Below are positions 43,967 through 54,230 of a DNA stretch of 64,000 nucleotides, piece after piece (position 1 is the first letter of the stretch; every line of letters begins with the position of its first letter). The notes beneath the pieces are model-generated. The model did no database searches. It was not told the DNA's origin and saw only the letters and a list, made by a program, of their open reading frames with translations. Source of the stretch: Maribacter sp. (lineage in GTDB: Bacteria > Bacteroidota > Bacteroidia > Flavobacteriales > Flavobacteriaceae); the NCBI GenBank assembly GCA_002749285.1, contig PDPR01000013.1:378-64377 (forward strand), given 5' to 3'. A program made the position numbers and the translations under genes.

Positions 43967-45877
43967 TTAATCGACATTGTCATGCAAAAATGAATTATTG
44001 GAACGCAATTGGATCTCATCATTGCTATCCTCGCCCAGAGTTGTTCTTGAAACTTTATTCTGGACTGGTTTTTCATTCAGGCTAACACCTTGACGCTTAT
44101 AGGCAGGTTCCTTTTCGATCTCGTCTATATTGTTCAGGTTATTTTGGAATTTATAGTTGAAATCCTTTAATTTCCTCCTGCGTTCATCAGCACGTTGTTT
44201 TAACAGTTCCTCTATTGGGATATCCATAGGATCTGTTTCCTCGGTCTGTCCCGGGTCGATTTTTATGGTTCTCCTTTCAAAGACCAGTTCATCCTCGATA
44301 ATCTTTGGCTCAAACTCTTCTGCCTTTGATTTGGCCCCCGTCAATTGATTTTCCAACTCCATATAATCATCTAGGCTATATCGTGTCTCACCTTCCTTAT
44401 TATACTCTAAAACAGGGATTACCTCTATATGGCCATTAACGTCGATATTCTTTACTTCATCATCCAGATCAAAGGTAACGACATTTGCATTTTCCCCTTC
44501 CTCCTCTACCTCGTTCAAGGGCATATCAAAACTAATGGCAAACTGATCCTCCTCCTTTTTGGCCGAGACGATTTTAGGCTCCATTACTTCGATATCATTG
44601 ATATTGTCCTTAGCCTCAAAAATGACAAAATCATCCTCTGATACATTTTCCGCAACGACTTCCTCGTAGAAGACATTGAAATTCCGGATATAATTCGTAG
44701 TCGGAATCAAGTCCAGACCATCCACTTCCCCCAAATCCAGTTTAGTCTTGGGTTGGACTACTTCCTCCTCTTGTTCTTCGACCAATTGATGGACGATATT
44801 CTGGGGGGGGGTTAGGTTTTGTACTGCCTTTTGACCACCTTCCAACGTATGGATGATTTTTTTTGATTCCGTATTTACGATATCATCCTGTTGGTCACTG
44901 TTAAAACCTGTCGCTATTACGGTTACCGCAATGGCTTCCCCTAAAGAGTCATCTTCACCAACACCCATAATGATATTGGCTCCATGGCCAGCTTCGCCTT
45001 GTATGTGGTCATTGATCTCCCCGATTTCATCTATTGTAATTTCCTCTGCCCCGGAAACGATCAACAATAGGACATTCTTCGCTCCTGAAATCTTATTGTC
45101 ATTTAACAGAGGTGAATCCAAAGCTTTCATTATGGCTTCATTGGCCCTTGAGGAGCCTGAGGCCATGGCAGAACCCATAATAGCGGTACCACTATTGGAG
45201 AGTACGGTTTTGGCATCACGTAAATCGATATTCTGTGTATAATGGTGGGTAATGACCTCGGCAATACCCCTTGCGGCAGTTGCCAAAACTTCATCTGCTT
45301 TTGAGAAACCAGCCTTAAAGCCTAGATTACCGTATATTTCCCTTAGTTTATTGTTGTTGATGACGATGAGCGAGTCAACATTGGCACGTAATTTCTCAAT
45401 ACCCTTCTGGGCCTGATCGCACCTCATTTTACCTTCGAAAAGAAAAGGCATGGTAACGATACCTACAGTAAGAACATCCATTTCCTTTGCCTGTTTGGCA
45501 ATAACAGGGGCAGCACCAGTACCTGTCCCCCCACCCATACCTGCGGTAATGAATATCATTTTCGTGGTATTATCCAACATGGATTTAATGTCCTCCATAC
45601 TTTCCATGGCCGCCTGCTCACCGACTTCGGGGTTCGCCCCTGCCCCTAAACCTTCGGTAAGTGACACACCTAGTTGTATCTTATTGGGAACCGGACTATT
45701 GTCCAGAGCTTGGGAATCCGTGTTGCAGATAACGAAATCAACTCCGTTTATTCCGGCCTCAAACATATGGTTAATGGCATTACTACCCCCACCACCTACA
45801 CCAATAACCTTAATCACATTACTTTGGTTCTTAGGTAGATCAAAAGCGATACTATCCATTTCAGTGTTCTTGCTCAT
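43967..45877 (-). CDS. ftsZ: Cell division protein FtsZ with long C-terminal linker
   Basis: This tubulin-like GTPase forms the division ring. The N-terminal ~320 residues are the standard core: IKVIGVGGGGSNAINHM, VDFVICNTDSQAL, the GTP loop AGMGGGTGTGAAPVIA (~112-127), and the T7 region FSKADEVLATAARGIAEVI. Total length is 636 against ~380-400 in most bacteria; the extra ~250 residues are an acidic, low-complexity linker, followed by a C-terminal peptide NSFLHDNVD that presumably binds FtsA. The linker contains a nine-base C run (44803-44811 as G on +), which the frame crosses intact. Follows ftsA after 40 nt. Confidence 0.97.
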   Translation of the reverse strand: MSKNTEMDSIAFDLPKNQSNVIKVIGVGGGGSNAINHMFEAGINGVDFVICNTDSQALDNSPVPNKIQLGVSLTEGLGAGANPEVGEQAAMESMEDIKSMLDNTTKMIFITAGMGGGTGTGAAPVIAKQAKEMDVLTVGIVTMPFLFEGKMRCDQAQKGIEKLRANVDSLIVINNNKLREIYGNLGFKAGFSKADEVLATAARGIAEVITHHYTQNIDLRDAKTVLSNSGTAIMGSAMASGSSRANEAIMKALDSPLLNDNKISGAKNVLLLIVSGAEEITIDEIGEINDHIQGEAGHGANIIMGVGEDDSLGEAIAVTVIATGFNSDQQDDIVNTESKKIIHTLEGGQKAVQNLTPPQNIVHQLVEEQEEEVVQPKTKLDLGEVDGLDLIPTTNYIRNFNVFYEEVVAENVSEDDFVIFEAKDNINDIEVMEPKIVSAKKEEDQFAISFDMPLNEVEEEGENANVVTFDLDDEVKNIDVNGHIEVIPVLEYNKEGETRYSLDDYMELENQLTGAKSKAEEFEPKIIEDELVFERRTIKIDPGQTEETDPMDIPIEELLKQRADERRRKLKDFNYKFQNNLNNIDEIEKEPAYKRQGVSLNEKPVQNKVSRTTLGEDSNDEIQLRSNNSFLHDNVD

Positions 45878-45917
45878 ACTTTTTATATTACTGGTTTTCT
45901 ATACGTATTTATAATCC

Positions 45918-47240
45918 TTATTCGGCATTGTCCAAGAAATCTTTCAGCTTTTCGGACCATTTATCAAATACCGATTTTCGTTCCCTTGTTCCTGTATCGG
46001 CAATGGTACTTTCCTTTTCCCGATCGGCCAATACCATTTCTTCCTCTTCTTCGACCTTTTTGCCCCCCATCGTCTTAATATCATCCTTCAAGGCATTCAT
46101 TAGCAAACCAACAGCGGTTGCATATAAGGGGCTAGTTACCTCTTCATCGGTATCCCCGGCCAAGTGTTCATTAGGATAACCTATCCTTGTATCCATCCCG
46201 GTTATATATTCCACCAATTGCTTAAGGTGTTTTAATTGACTGCCCCCCCCAGTGAGAACGATACCTGCTATCAATTTTTTCTTTTGCTCTTCGTGTCCAT
46301 AATTCTTTATCTCCACATAAACCTGTTCGATAATCTCCACAACCCTGGCATGAATAATCTTTGAAAGGTTCTTGAGTGTAATTTCCTTGGGCTCCCGTCC
46401 TCTTAACCCAGGAATGGAAACAATCTCATTGTCCTTATTCTCCCCTGGCCAGGCCGATCCAAATTTAATTTTCAATAACTCGGCCTGCTTTTCGATAATT
46501 GAACAGCCTTCTTTGATATCTTCCGTTATTACCCCGCCACCAAAAGGGATAACTGCCGTATGCCTAATAATGCCATCTTTGAAAATTGCCAAATCCGTAG
46601 TACCTCCCCCTATATCGATCAAGGCCACACCGGCCTCTTTTTCTTCCTGACTTAAGACCGCATCCGATGAGGCCAATGGCTCCAAGGTAATCTTGCCCAA
46701 GTCCAAACCTGCGCTTTTAATACATCTTCCTACGTTCTTTATTGAGGAAACCTGCCCCACGACCACATGGAAATTAGCTTCCAGACGTCCTCCGTACATG
46801 CCGATAGGTTCTTTGACCTCGGCCTGGCCGTCGACTTTATATTCCTGTGGCAGCACATGTATTATTTCCTCTCCGGGAAGCATCACCAATTTATACACCT
46901 GATTACAAAGTCTATCCAGATCATCCTCATTGATTACCTCCTCGGAATCCTCCCTTGTTATATAATCGCTATGCTGTAAACTTCGTATATGTTGTCCTGC
47001 AATACCGACCACTACGGAACCTATTTTCAGTCCTGAATTAATCTCGGCCTGCTCAACGGCCTGTTGAATGGATTTTATAGTTTGTGTGATATTGTTGACC
47101 ACACCCCGGTGCACACCCAAACTCTTTGACCTACCGATACCCAGTATTTCGATTTTCCCATATTCGTTTTCCTTACCGATTATGGCGACAATTTTGGTGG
47201 TCCCGATATCTAAACCTACTGAATATTTACCCTCTTCCAT
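45918..47240 (-). CDS. ftsA: Cell division protein FtsA
   Basis: This 440-residue actin-like ATPase tethers FtsZ to the membrane. Signatures: SVGLDIGTTKIVAIIG (phosphate 1), KSLGVHRGVVNNITQTI, VALIDIGGGTTDLAIF (phosphate 2), GIVLTGGGSQLKHL (adenosine), and an amphipathic C-terminal helix KWSEKLKDFLDNAE as a membrane-targeting sequence. A Glu/Lys-rich stretch (~390-420) precedes that helix. It lies 6 nt after ftsQ, in standard order ahead of ftsZ. Confidence 0.97.
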   Translation of the reverse strand: MEEGKYSVGLDIGTTKIVAIIGKENEYGKIEILGIGRSKSLGVHRGVVNNITQTIKSIQQAVEQAEINSGLKIGSVVVGIAGQHIRSLQHSDYITREDSEEVINEDDLDRLCNQVYKLVMLPGEEIIHVLPQEYKVDGQAEVKEPIGMYGGRLEANFHVVVGQVSSIKNVGRCIKSAGLDLGKITLEPLASSDAVLSQEEKEAGVALIDIGGGTTDLAIFKDGIIRHTAVIPFGGGVITEDIKEGCSIIEKQAELLKIKFGSAWPGENKDNEIVSIPGLRGREPKEITLKNLSKIIHARVVEIIEQVYVEIKNYGHEEQKKKLIAGIVLTGGGSQLKHLKQLVEYITGMDTRIGYPNEHLAGDTDEEVTSPLYATAVGLLMNALKDDIKTMGGKKVEEEEEMVLADREKESTIADTGTRERKSVFDKWSEKLKDFLDNAE

Positions 47241-47246
47241 TTTTGC

Positions 47247-47966
47247 TTATATTTTGGTGCACACTACTTGATCGTTAAACTCGAGACTTACAATATTGTA
47301 TTGCCCCAAGGTCCCATCCTTGCCCGCCTTTGTATAAAAGGCCTTGAAGTTGTTGAATTTTTCTTCCAGATTATCCACATTACCCATGTTTACCACGAAC
47401 TGCTCCATCCTAAACTTCAATTGGTACTTCTCCCCACTCACTATATGGATGCCTATTACATTTTTTCTCAAAAAGTCATCCTTGTTTATAAATCGCAATA
47501 TTTCGTAAACATCCTTAAGGCTTTCACCTGTTACCTTTCCCGTAATAATCGGGACTCTCGCAGAATGACTCGTGGATAATGGCATACGTTTTCCGTCATC
47601 ATCCAGATAAAACTTCGAACCCCCCTCAATTCTTCCGATTGGCCTGCGCTGTATGATTCTAGACGTAAGCTCCCCGTTTACAGTAAGATACACTTGGGCC
47701 CTCTTTACCATTTCATTGGACTCAATGACCTTTTCAATCGTATTCAAATCTAATTTTTCTTTAGGCTCGTTTACAAAGGGACCAAATTTTTGTATTAACA
47801 ATTTATCAACCATGGCCTGAGTGATATAAAGGTTATCGCTCCCCAAGAACTCTATGTCAAAACCATTTACTTTTTTCTGTCCATTTCTGTAATTTGAAAA
47901 TGAGTAAAGCCCTGTGGTCACAACCAAAAGAGTTATCAACTTTATATAATTCCAATTAACCCGCAT
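47247..47966 (-). CDS. ftsQ: Cell division protein FtsQ
   Basis: I chose the ATG at 47966 (MRVNWNYIKLITLLVVTTGLYSFS), which puts the membrane helix at the N-terminus; the open frame reaches 48011. The 239-residue bitopic protein has a short cytoplasmic start, one helix, a weak POTRA-like segment (FDIEFLGSDNLYITQAMVDKL), VIESNEMVKRAQVYLTVNGEL and PIGRIEGGSKFYLDDDGKRMPL. Sequence is divergent, so assignment leans on position between murC and ftsA. It overlaps the end of murC by 11 nt. Confidence 0.88.
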   Translation of the reverse strand: MRVNWNYIKLITLLVVTTGLYSFSNYRNGQKKVNGFDIEFLGSDNLYITQAMVDKLLIQKFGPFVNEPKEKLDLNTIEKVIESNEMVKRAQVYLTVNGELTSRIIQRRPIGRIEGGSKFYLDDDGKRMPLSTSHSARVPIITGKVTGESLKDVYEILRFINKDDFLRKNVIGIHIVSGEKYQLKFRMEQFVVNMGNVDNLEEKFNNFKAFYTKAGKDGTLGQYNIVSLEFNDQVVCTKI

Positions 47967-49308
47967 ATTCAAGTTCTTCTTTGATTTTAGACACTTCCAA
48001 TCCAATGTCACCAGCCCCCATGGTCACCAACACTTCAGGGCCCTGTGATTTTATTTCATCTATGATGCTTGATTTTTCCACTAGTTTCTTTGCAGGGTTC
48101 TCTATCATATCGAGCAACCAGGAAGAAGTGACCCCTTCTATCGGCTCTTCCCTTGCAGGGTAGATATCCAATAACAGGATACTATTGAATTTCGACAGAC
48201 TCTTGGCGAAATCGTCTGCAAAATCCTTTGTCCTTGTGTATAGGTGTGGCTGAAAAACAGCCAAAACCTTTTTGTTGGGATGCATCTCTGTAATCGCATG
48301 AAAAACCGCATCTATCTCTGTAGGATGGTGGGCATAATCATCGATGAACACAAAACCATCCCCTTTTATCTTATAAGAGAACCTACGTTGCACCCCCTTG
48401 AATGTCTGTAATGCATTGGCCAAATGCCCTGGCGAAGAACCTGTCTCCATTGCCATGGCAAAGGCTACCAAACCGTTAAGCAGGTTGTGTCTTCCCGGTT
48501 TGTTGAACTTAACTTTGGGCAATGTTGTTTCCGGAGTAACCAAATCAAAAATATAAGACCCCTCTTGAACCCTTATGTTCCGAATACAATAATCCGAATC
48601 GTCCTCAATGCCATAGGTTATACCTTGTAATGGCAAACCGTTTCGTACAAAAAGCTTGCCCCCGGGCTTCAATTTGTCGGCAAATTCCCCAAAAGACCTT
48701 GTTAGTTCGGCGTTGGTGCCATAAATATCCAAATGATCGGCATCCATAGAGGTAATACATGCAACATTGGGTCGCAACTGCAAAAACGAACGATCGTATT
48801 CATCAGCCTCCACTACGGAATACCTTGTACCCTTAAATAGGAAGTTACTGTTAAAGTCTTCCGAGATACCACCCAAAAAGGCTGTAAACGGAGTTCCCGC
48901 CTCATTGAGCAAATGTGCCAAAATACTTGATGTGGTCGTCTTGCCATGTGTACCTGCTATTGCAAAACAGAAGGTATCCTTGGTAATGATACCCAGAACC
49001 TCAGAACGTTTTTTCACGGTAAACCCATGCCTTAAAAAATACTGGTATTCCGAATGGCCATCCGATACAGCAGGCGTATACACCACTAGGGTATTACTGG
49101 GATCCATATAGCTGGGGGCGATAGCGGCAACATCATCGTTATAATGAATATCGATTCCCATTTCGAAAAGCCCATCGGTCAAAGGGGTCCTGGTCCTGTC
49201 ATACCCCGCCACATGTTTATCAATGAACATGAAATAACGTGCCAGGGCCGACATACCAATGCCCCCGATACCAATAAAATAAACGTTATGTATCTCTTTT
49301 ATATTCAT
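47956..49308 (-). CDS. murC: UDP-N-acetylmuramate--L-alanine ligase
   Basis: This 450-residue Mur ligase adds the first amino acid, L-Ala, to UDP-MurNAc. Motifs: YFIGIGGIGMSALARYF (UDP-MurNAc Rossmann), the ATP P-loop AGTHGKTTTSSILAHLL, VVEADEYDRSFLQL, the ligase motif GRHNLLNGLVAFAMA, and DDYAHHPTEIDAV. The arrangement matches MurC rather than Mpl. It lies between murG and ftsQ. Confidence 0.97.
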   Translation of the reverse strand: MNIKEIHNVYFIGIGGIGMSALARYFMFIDKHVAGYDRTRTPLTDGLFEMGIDIHYNDDVAAIAPSYMDPSNTLVVYTPAVSDGHSEYQYFLRHGFTVKKRSEVLGIITKDTFCFAIAGTHGKTTTSSILAHLLNEAGTPFTAFLGGISEDFNSNFLFKGTRYSVVEADEYDRSFLQLRPNVACITSMDADHLDIYGTNAELTRSFGEFADKLKPGGKLFVRNGLPLQGITYGIEDDSDYCIRNIRVQEGSYIFDLVTPETTLPKVKFNKPGRHNLLNGLVAFAMAMETGSSPGHLANALQTFKGVQRRFSYKIKGDGFVFIDDYAHHPTEIDAVFHAITEMHPNKKVLAVFQPHLYTRTKDFADDFAKSLSKFNSILLLDIYPAREEPIEGVTSSWLLDMIENPAKKLVEKSSIIDEIKSQGPEVLVTMGAGDIGLEVSKIKEELEYAG

Positions 49309-50442
49309 TCAGTCCAATACCAATTTCTCAATTTCGTCAACAATGGAAGCCGTTGCGTTTGGCATGGCCAACTTCTTTATACAAACCCCCAATTGTTTTT
49401 GTTTTTCCTTTGACCAGAACATTTCGCCAAAAACCTGCTCGAAATTCTCGTCCAAATCCTTTTCCTTGACCATGATAGCCGCATTTTCCCGCACCAAGGC
49501 CATGGCATTCTTTGTTTGATGGTCCTCGGCCACATTGGGCGAAGGGATAAAAACCACGGGCTTGCCAACAATGCACAGTTCGGATACCGAACTTGCACCA
49601 GCCCTTGATATAATAAAATCACTTGCTGTATAGGCATGGTCCATCCTATTCAAGAAATCAACTACCTTGACATTGCCAGAGTTGAATTTTTCATATTCCT
49701 CAAAATAGAGTTTACCACATTGCCAGACCAATTGCACACCCAACCTTTTGAAATAATCCAATTCCTGTGCAATTAGTTGATTGATCCTCCTAGCCCCAAG
49801 GCTTCCACCCAAAACCAAAAGGGTCGGCTTATTGGCATCCAACCCAAAAAAATCCAATGCCCCACTTTTATCCTTGCCCAGCGCTACCAAGTCCCCACGT
49901 ACCGGGTTTCCTGTTTTTACGATTTTATCCGATGGGAAAAAAGCTTCCATTCCATCATAGGCAACACAGATCTTGGCGACCTTATCCTTTAACAATCTAT
50001 TGGTGATTCCCGCATAAGAGTTCTGTTCCTGCAAAACACAAGGGATTCCCCTACCGGAAGCCGCCTTCAACAAGGGGCCACTGGCAAACCCCCCCGTACC
50101 AACAACGGCATGGGGCTTGAATCTTGAGACTATTTTACCTGCCTTGAACAAACTACTTATCAATTTTACAGGAAACATTAAATTCTTAAGGGTCAGTTTC
50201 CTTTGCAACCCAGCAATCCATAATCCCTCTATGGGGTACCCAGCTTGGGGCACTTTCTCCATCTCCATCCTATCCTTGGCCCCGACAAAAAGGAACTCGG
50301 CCTTAGGGTGTCTTTTTTTCAACTCGTTCGCTATGGCGATTGCAGGGTAAATATGTCCGCCGGTCCCCCCACCCGACAATATAAACCTGAGTACCTTATC
50401 CGGGTTATCCCCATTTGCCATAACATGTTCTTTTGAACCCAT
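49309..50442 (-). CDS. murG: UDP-GlcNAc:lipid I N-acetylglucosaminyltransferase MurG
   Basis: This 377-residue GT28 enzyme converts lipid I to lipid II at the inner membrane face. Motifs: [19 protein letters not shown] (lipid-binding G loop), [47 protein letters not shown] and the donor site [20 protein letters not shown]. The start may be the Met at 50421 (MANGDN) instead. murC begins one base after its stop. Confidence 0.96.
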   Translation of the reverse strand: MGSKEHVMANGDNPDKVLRFILSGGGTGGHIYPAIAIANELKKRHPKAEFLFVGAKDRMEMEKVPQAGYPIEGLWIAGLQRKLTLKNLMFPVKLISSLFKAGKIVSRFKPHAVVGTGGFASGPLLKAASGRGIPCVLQEQNSYAGITNRLLKDKVAKICVAYDGMEAFFPSDKIVKTGNPVRGDLVALGKDKSGALDFFGLDANKPTLLVLGGSLGARRINQLIAQELDYFKRLGVQLVWQCGKLYFEEYEKFNSGNVKVVDFLNRMDHAYTASDFIISRAGASSVSELCIVGKPVVFIPSPNVAEDHQTKNAMALVRENAAIMVKEKDLDENFEQVFGEMFWSKEKQKQLGVCIKKLAMPNATASIVDEIEKLVLD

Positions 50443-50452
50443 ACAACCTGCG

Positions 50453-51652
50453 CTATAATTGTCCGCTTAATATTTCCAAGGGATTCGTATCATCCACATC
50501 AATATTATTTTTTTCCTGGACCCCACACTTTCTACTTACACTCAACACTATTCCTATTGCCAGACAAGTCATCCAACTCGATGTACCCCCACTACTGATC
50601 AATGGCAGGGTCTGTCCGGTGACCGGAAACAGCTCTACCGCCACGGCCATATTTATCATGGCCTGGAAAATAATGGGCAAACCTGCCCCCAACACCAGTA
50701 ATTTACCAAATACCGAATGATTACCGTTTGCCACCACTACAATTCGAAACAACAACAACAAATAGAAAAACATAAGCAATAAACCACCTAGCAGACCATA
50801 CTCCTCTACGATTATCGCATAAATAAAATCCGAGGAACTCTGGGGCAAAAAATTCTTTTGGACACTTTTGCCCGCCCCTTTGCCAATCACACCTCCGGAG
50901 GCTACCGCTATCTTGGCCCTTTCAATCTGATAATCGGCCTCAGTATCCTCAGGGTTGGCAAAACTCTCGATCCTACTCATCCATGTGTCCACACGATTGG
51001 GGAATAGATCAGGCATTGCCTTAGCCGTCAAAACGAACAAGGTAAGGCCCAATATTCCCATACCTATAATACCTAGCAAGTATTTCATGGGATACCCCCC
51101 TAAGAAACACAACAAGAGCACCATGGAGAACATAATCGCAGCTGTAGATAAATTCGCAGGCAAGACAAGCACTATGACCAGAAACACTGGAAGCCAAAGT
51201 GGCAGGATACTTTCCTGAAAGGTAATGACCTTGTCCTTGATCTTGGATAGGTACCGCGCCACATAGATCATTAAAACCACTGCTGCCAAGTTGGAGGTCT
51301 GAAAGGTGAAGCCCACCAAGGGTATACGAATCCATCTACTGGCATTGGCGCCATCGATTGTAGTACCTTGTGCCAAGGTAAATACCAACAACACCAAGAC
51401 TATCGGCATGGCAATCAACGATAGGCCCTTAAAAAAATGGACTGGGATCTTATGAACCCCATATATAATACCAAATCCTAAAAACAACAGAAAGGCATGT
51501 TTTACCAAATGCCCACCAGTAGTACCATTACCCACAACATATACCAAGTTGCTACTGGCGCTATAGACAGGTAAAAACGAAAACAGGGCCAAAAGTGCCA
51601 CTACGGCCCAAATGGCTTTATCCCCTTCTATATTTTTAATGAAATTCAACAC
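50453..51652 (-). CDS. ftsW: Septal peptidoglycan polymerase FtsW
   Basis: This 399-residue SEDS-family glycosyltransferase polymerises lipid II at the septum with FtsI. It has about ten membrane helices. Key features: [20 protein letters not shown] (the large-loop start), [40 protein letters not shown] (the catalytic Asp region) and [17 protein letters not shown] near the C-terminus. Division rather than elongation (RodA) role is taken from its place in the dcw cluster. Confidence 0.95.
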   Translation of the reverse strand: MLNFIKNIEGDKAIWAVVALLALFSFLPVYSASSNLVYVVGNGTTGGHLVKHAFLLFLGFGIIYGVHKIPVHFFKGLSLIAMPIVLVLLVFTLAQGTTIDGANASRWIRIPLVGFTFQTSNLAAVVLMIYVARYLSKIKDKVITFQESILPLWLPVFLVIVLVLPANLSTAAIMFSMVLLLCFLGGYPMKYLLGIIGMGILGLTLFVLTAKAMPDLFPNRVDTWMSRIESFANPEDTEADYQIERAKIAVASGGVIGKGAGKSVQKNFLPQSSSDFIYAIIVEEYGLLGGLLLMFFYLLLLFRIVVVANGNHSVFGKLLVLGAGLPIIFQAMINMAVAVELFPVTGQTLPLISSGGTSSWMTCLAIGIVLSVSRKCGVQEKNNIDVDDTNPLEILSGQL

Positions 51653-51654
51653 GT

Positions 51655-52989
51655 TTATAGATTTTTAATCGCTTCTTTAAACTGGTTTCCCCTATCCTCA
51701 TAATTTTTGAACAGATCAAAACTCGCACAGGCCGGGGACAACAATACGGTGTCTCCCCGTTCCGCTATTTTATACGCCACCTTCACCGCCTCTTCCATTG
51801 CATAAGTCTCTACCAACAAATCGACAACATTGCCAAAGGCATCGATTATCTTCGAATTATCCGTACCCAAACAAATAATAGCCTTCACTTTTTCATGTAC
51901 CAAAGGCATCAGCTCCTTGTAGTTATTACCCTTATCAACCCCTCCAACAATCCATACCGTTGGCGCGCTCATACTATCCAATGCAAAATATGCGGCATTC
52001 ACATTCGTGGCCTTTGAATCATTGATATACTGCACATGCTGAATTTTAAGCACCTTTTCCAGTCGGTGTTCCACGCCTTGGAAATTGGCTACACAATCCC
52101 GTATGGTCTGCTTTCGGATTCCTACAAGCTTAGCCACCAATGATGCTGCCATGGTATTCTTTAAATTGTGTTTTCCTTCCAGTGCCAGTGTACCCATTCC
52201 TATTTTTATTATCTCGTTATTAATATTGACCACTATTTCATTGTCCTTTAAAAATGCCCCCTGATCTAACTCCCTTTGAATTGAAAATGGCACTACCATG
52301 GATTTGATCGGGTTTTTTTCCAGCCAAGACACGATCACTTCATCATCGGCATCATAAATCAGAAAATCCTCTTTTGTCTGGTTCATGGCAATCCTGAATT
52401 TAGAAGCTACATAATTCTCGAACTTATAATCATAGCGATCTAAATGATCTGGTGTAATGTTCGTTATGATGGCTATATGTGGCTTAAAATCCACAATGCC
52501 ATCCAACTGAAAACTGCTTATCTCCAAAACATAGGTCCCATATACCTTTTCAGCCACCATCTTGGCAAAACTATCGCCAATATTACCTGCCATACCAACA
52601 TTCAACCCTCCCCCCCTTAAAATATGGTTGGTGAGCATTGTCGTTGTGGTCTTCCCATTACTACCCGTAATCCCTATGATTTGCGCATCGGTATATTGTG
52701 ATGCGAATTCAATCTCGGAAACAACAGGTATCCCTTTTTCTTTCAATTCAACAACCAAGGAAACCGTATCAGGTATACCTGGGCTTTTCATAACCACATC
52801 GGCATTCAGTATCTTCTCCTTGGAGTGTTTTTTTTCTTCCCAATCAATCCCATAATGTTCAAGAACGTTCTTATACTCTTGCTTCAATCCACCTTTGTCC
52901 GAAACAAATACCCCATATCCTTTACTTAACCCCAAAATAGCGGTACCCACTCCACTTTCTCCCCCGCCAAGGATCACCAAGCGTACCAT
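51655..52989 (-). CDS. murD: UDP-N-acetylmuramoyl-L-alanine--D-glutamate ligase
   Basis: This 444-residue Mur ligase adds D-Glu. Motifs: LVILGGGESGVGTAILG at the N-terminus, MKSPGIP, the ATP loop GITGSNGKTTTTMLTNHIL, LEISSFQLD, TPDHLDRY, EGKHNLKNTMAASL, FQGVEHRLEKV, NDSKATNVNAAYFAL and LLSPACASFDLFKNYEDRG. All family landmarks are intact. 2 nt from ftsW and directly behind mraY. Confidence 0.97.
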   Translation of the reverse strand: MVRLVILGGGESGVGTAILGLSKGYGVFVSDKGGLKQEYKNVLEHYGIDWEEKKHSKEKILNADVVMKSPGIPDTVSLVVELKEKGIPVVSEIEFASQYTDAQIIGITGSNGKTTTTMLTNHILRGGGLNVGMAGNIGDSFAKMVAEKVYGTYVLEISSFQLDGIVDFKPHIAIITNITPDHLDRYDYKFENYVASKFRIAMNQTKEDFLIYDADDEVIVSWLEKNPIKSMVVPFSIQRELDQGAFLKDNEIVVNINNEIIKIGMGTLALEGKHNLKNTMAASLVAKLVGIRKQTIRDCVANFQGVEHRLEKVLKIQHVQYINDSKATNVNAAYFALDSMSAPTVWIVGGVDKGNNYKELMPLVHEKVKAIICLGTDNSKIIDAFGNVVDLLVETYAMEEAVKVAYKIAERGDTVLLSPACASFDLFKNYEDRGNQFKEAIKNL

Positions 52990-54210
52990 CTAGCGTATTT
53001 TTAGGGTAACAACCGTTATAATGGCCAGCATAATCCCCACTATCCAAAAACGGGTAACTATTTTACTTTCATGATATCCCTTTTTCTGATAGTGGTGATG
53101 CAGTGGCGCCATCAGGAATATCCGCTTACCTTCACCCGATTTTTTCTTGGTGTATTTAAAATACCCTACCTGCAACATAACAGAAATCGATTCTGCAAAA
53201 AATATCCCACAAAGCACAGGTATCAACAATTCCTTACGTATGATTACCGCAATAACCGCTATCACCCCCCCAATCGTCAAACTCCCCGTATCCCCCATGA
53301 ATACAGTAGCAGGAAACGCATTATACCATAGAAAACCAACCAAGGCCCCTACGAATGCCGTTATAAAAACCAGCAGTTCACCAACACCGGTGATATACAT
53401 GATATCCAAGTAGTCCGAAAAAATGATATTACCCGATACCCATGTAAAAAGACCTAGGGTGAATACGATTATTGCCGAAGTACCTGCCGCCAAACCATCT
53501 ATACCATCGGTAAGATTGGCCCCATTTGAAACCGCAGTAACAATAAGTATGATCATAGGAATGAAAATCAACCAGACATAATCCCCAACCCCCTCACCGG
53601 CCCATGAAATAAGATTGCCATAATCGAACTCATTATCCTTGATAAATGGAACCGTTGTCCTTGTGGATTTAATATCCGCGCCTTTTACATGCTCTACCTC
53701 ATATTGCTCGGTAATGATACTCTTATCGTGATCACGCATGGTCACTTGGGGATGGAAATACAATGTGGCACCTACAATCAGGCCCAATACCACTTGGCCC
53801 AATATCTTAAATCTTCCTTTGAGGCCTTTTTTGTCTTTTTTAAAAATCTTGATGTAATCGTCTATAAAGCCGATCACCCCCATCCAAATCGTGGTCACGA
53901 TCAAAAGGATGACATAAATATTGAATATATCGGCGAATAACAACACGGGGATCAAAGTCGCCATAATGATAATCAGACCACCCATCGTAGGTGTACCTGA
54001 TTTTTGTTTTTGTCCTTCCAATCCCAAATCACGAACTGTTTCACCAATCTGCCTTCTTCTTAAGTACAGAACCACCTTTTTACCATAAACCGTTGCGATA
54101 ACCAAAGAAAAAAAGATGGCAACAACAGCCCTAAAGGTCACAAAACCAAATAGGCTTGCCCCTGGCAACTGGTATTCCTTTTCTAAGTAGTCAAACAAAT
54201 AGTACAACAT
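52990..54210 (-). CDS. mraY: Phospho-N-acetylmuramoyl-pentapeptide-transferase
   Basis: This 406-residue membrane enzyme makes lipid I from UDP-MurNAc-pentapeptide and undecaprenyl phosphate. Motifs: [30 protein letters not shown] (the Mg-binding DD), [35 protein letters not shown] and [16 protein letters not shown]. About ten helices. It is longer than the ~360-residue E. coli enzyme because of a periplasmic insertion around residues 130-190. murF does not separate it from murE as it does in many bacteria. Confidence 0.97.
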   Translation of the reverse strand: MLYYLFDYLEKEYQLPGASLFGFVTFRAVVAIFFSLVIATVYGKKVVLYLRRRQIGETVRDLGLEGQKQKSGTPTMGGLIIIMATLIPVLLFADIFNIYVILLIVTTIWMGVIGFIDDYIKIFKKDKKGLKGRFKILGQVVLGLIVGATLYFHPQVTMRDHDKSIITEQYEVEHVKGADIKSTRTTVPFIKDNEFDYGNLISWAGEGVGDYVWLIFIPMIILIVTAVSNGANLTDGIDGLAAGTSAIIVFTLGLFTWVSGNIIFSDYLDIMYITGVGELLVFITAFVGALVGFLWYNAFPATVFMGDTGSLTIGGVIAVIAVIIRKELLIPVLCGIFFAESISVMLQVGYFKYTKKKSGEGKRIFLMAPLHHHYQKKGYHESKIVTRFWIVGIMLAIITVVTLKIR

Positions 54211-54230
54211 TACCGATACGCTTAATTCAA

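Noticed and set aside
44853..45242. Long open frames antisense to ftsZ (also 45450-45914)
   Set aside because: They lie wholly inside the ftsZ core, have low-complexity Ser/Pro/Ile composition and no independent signals.
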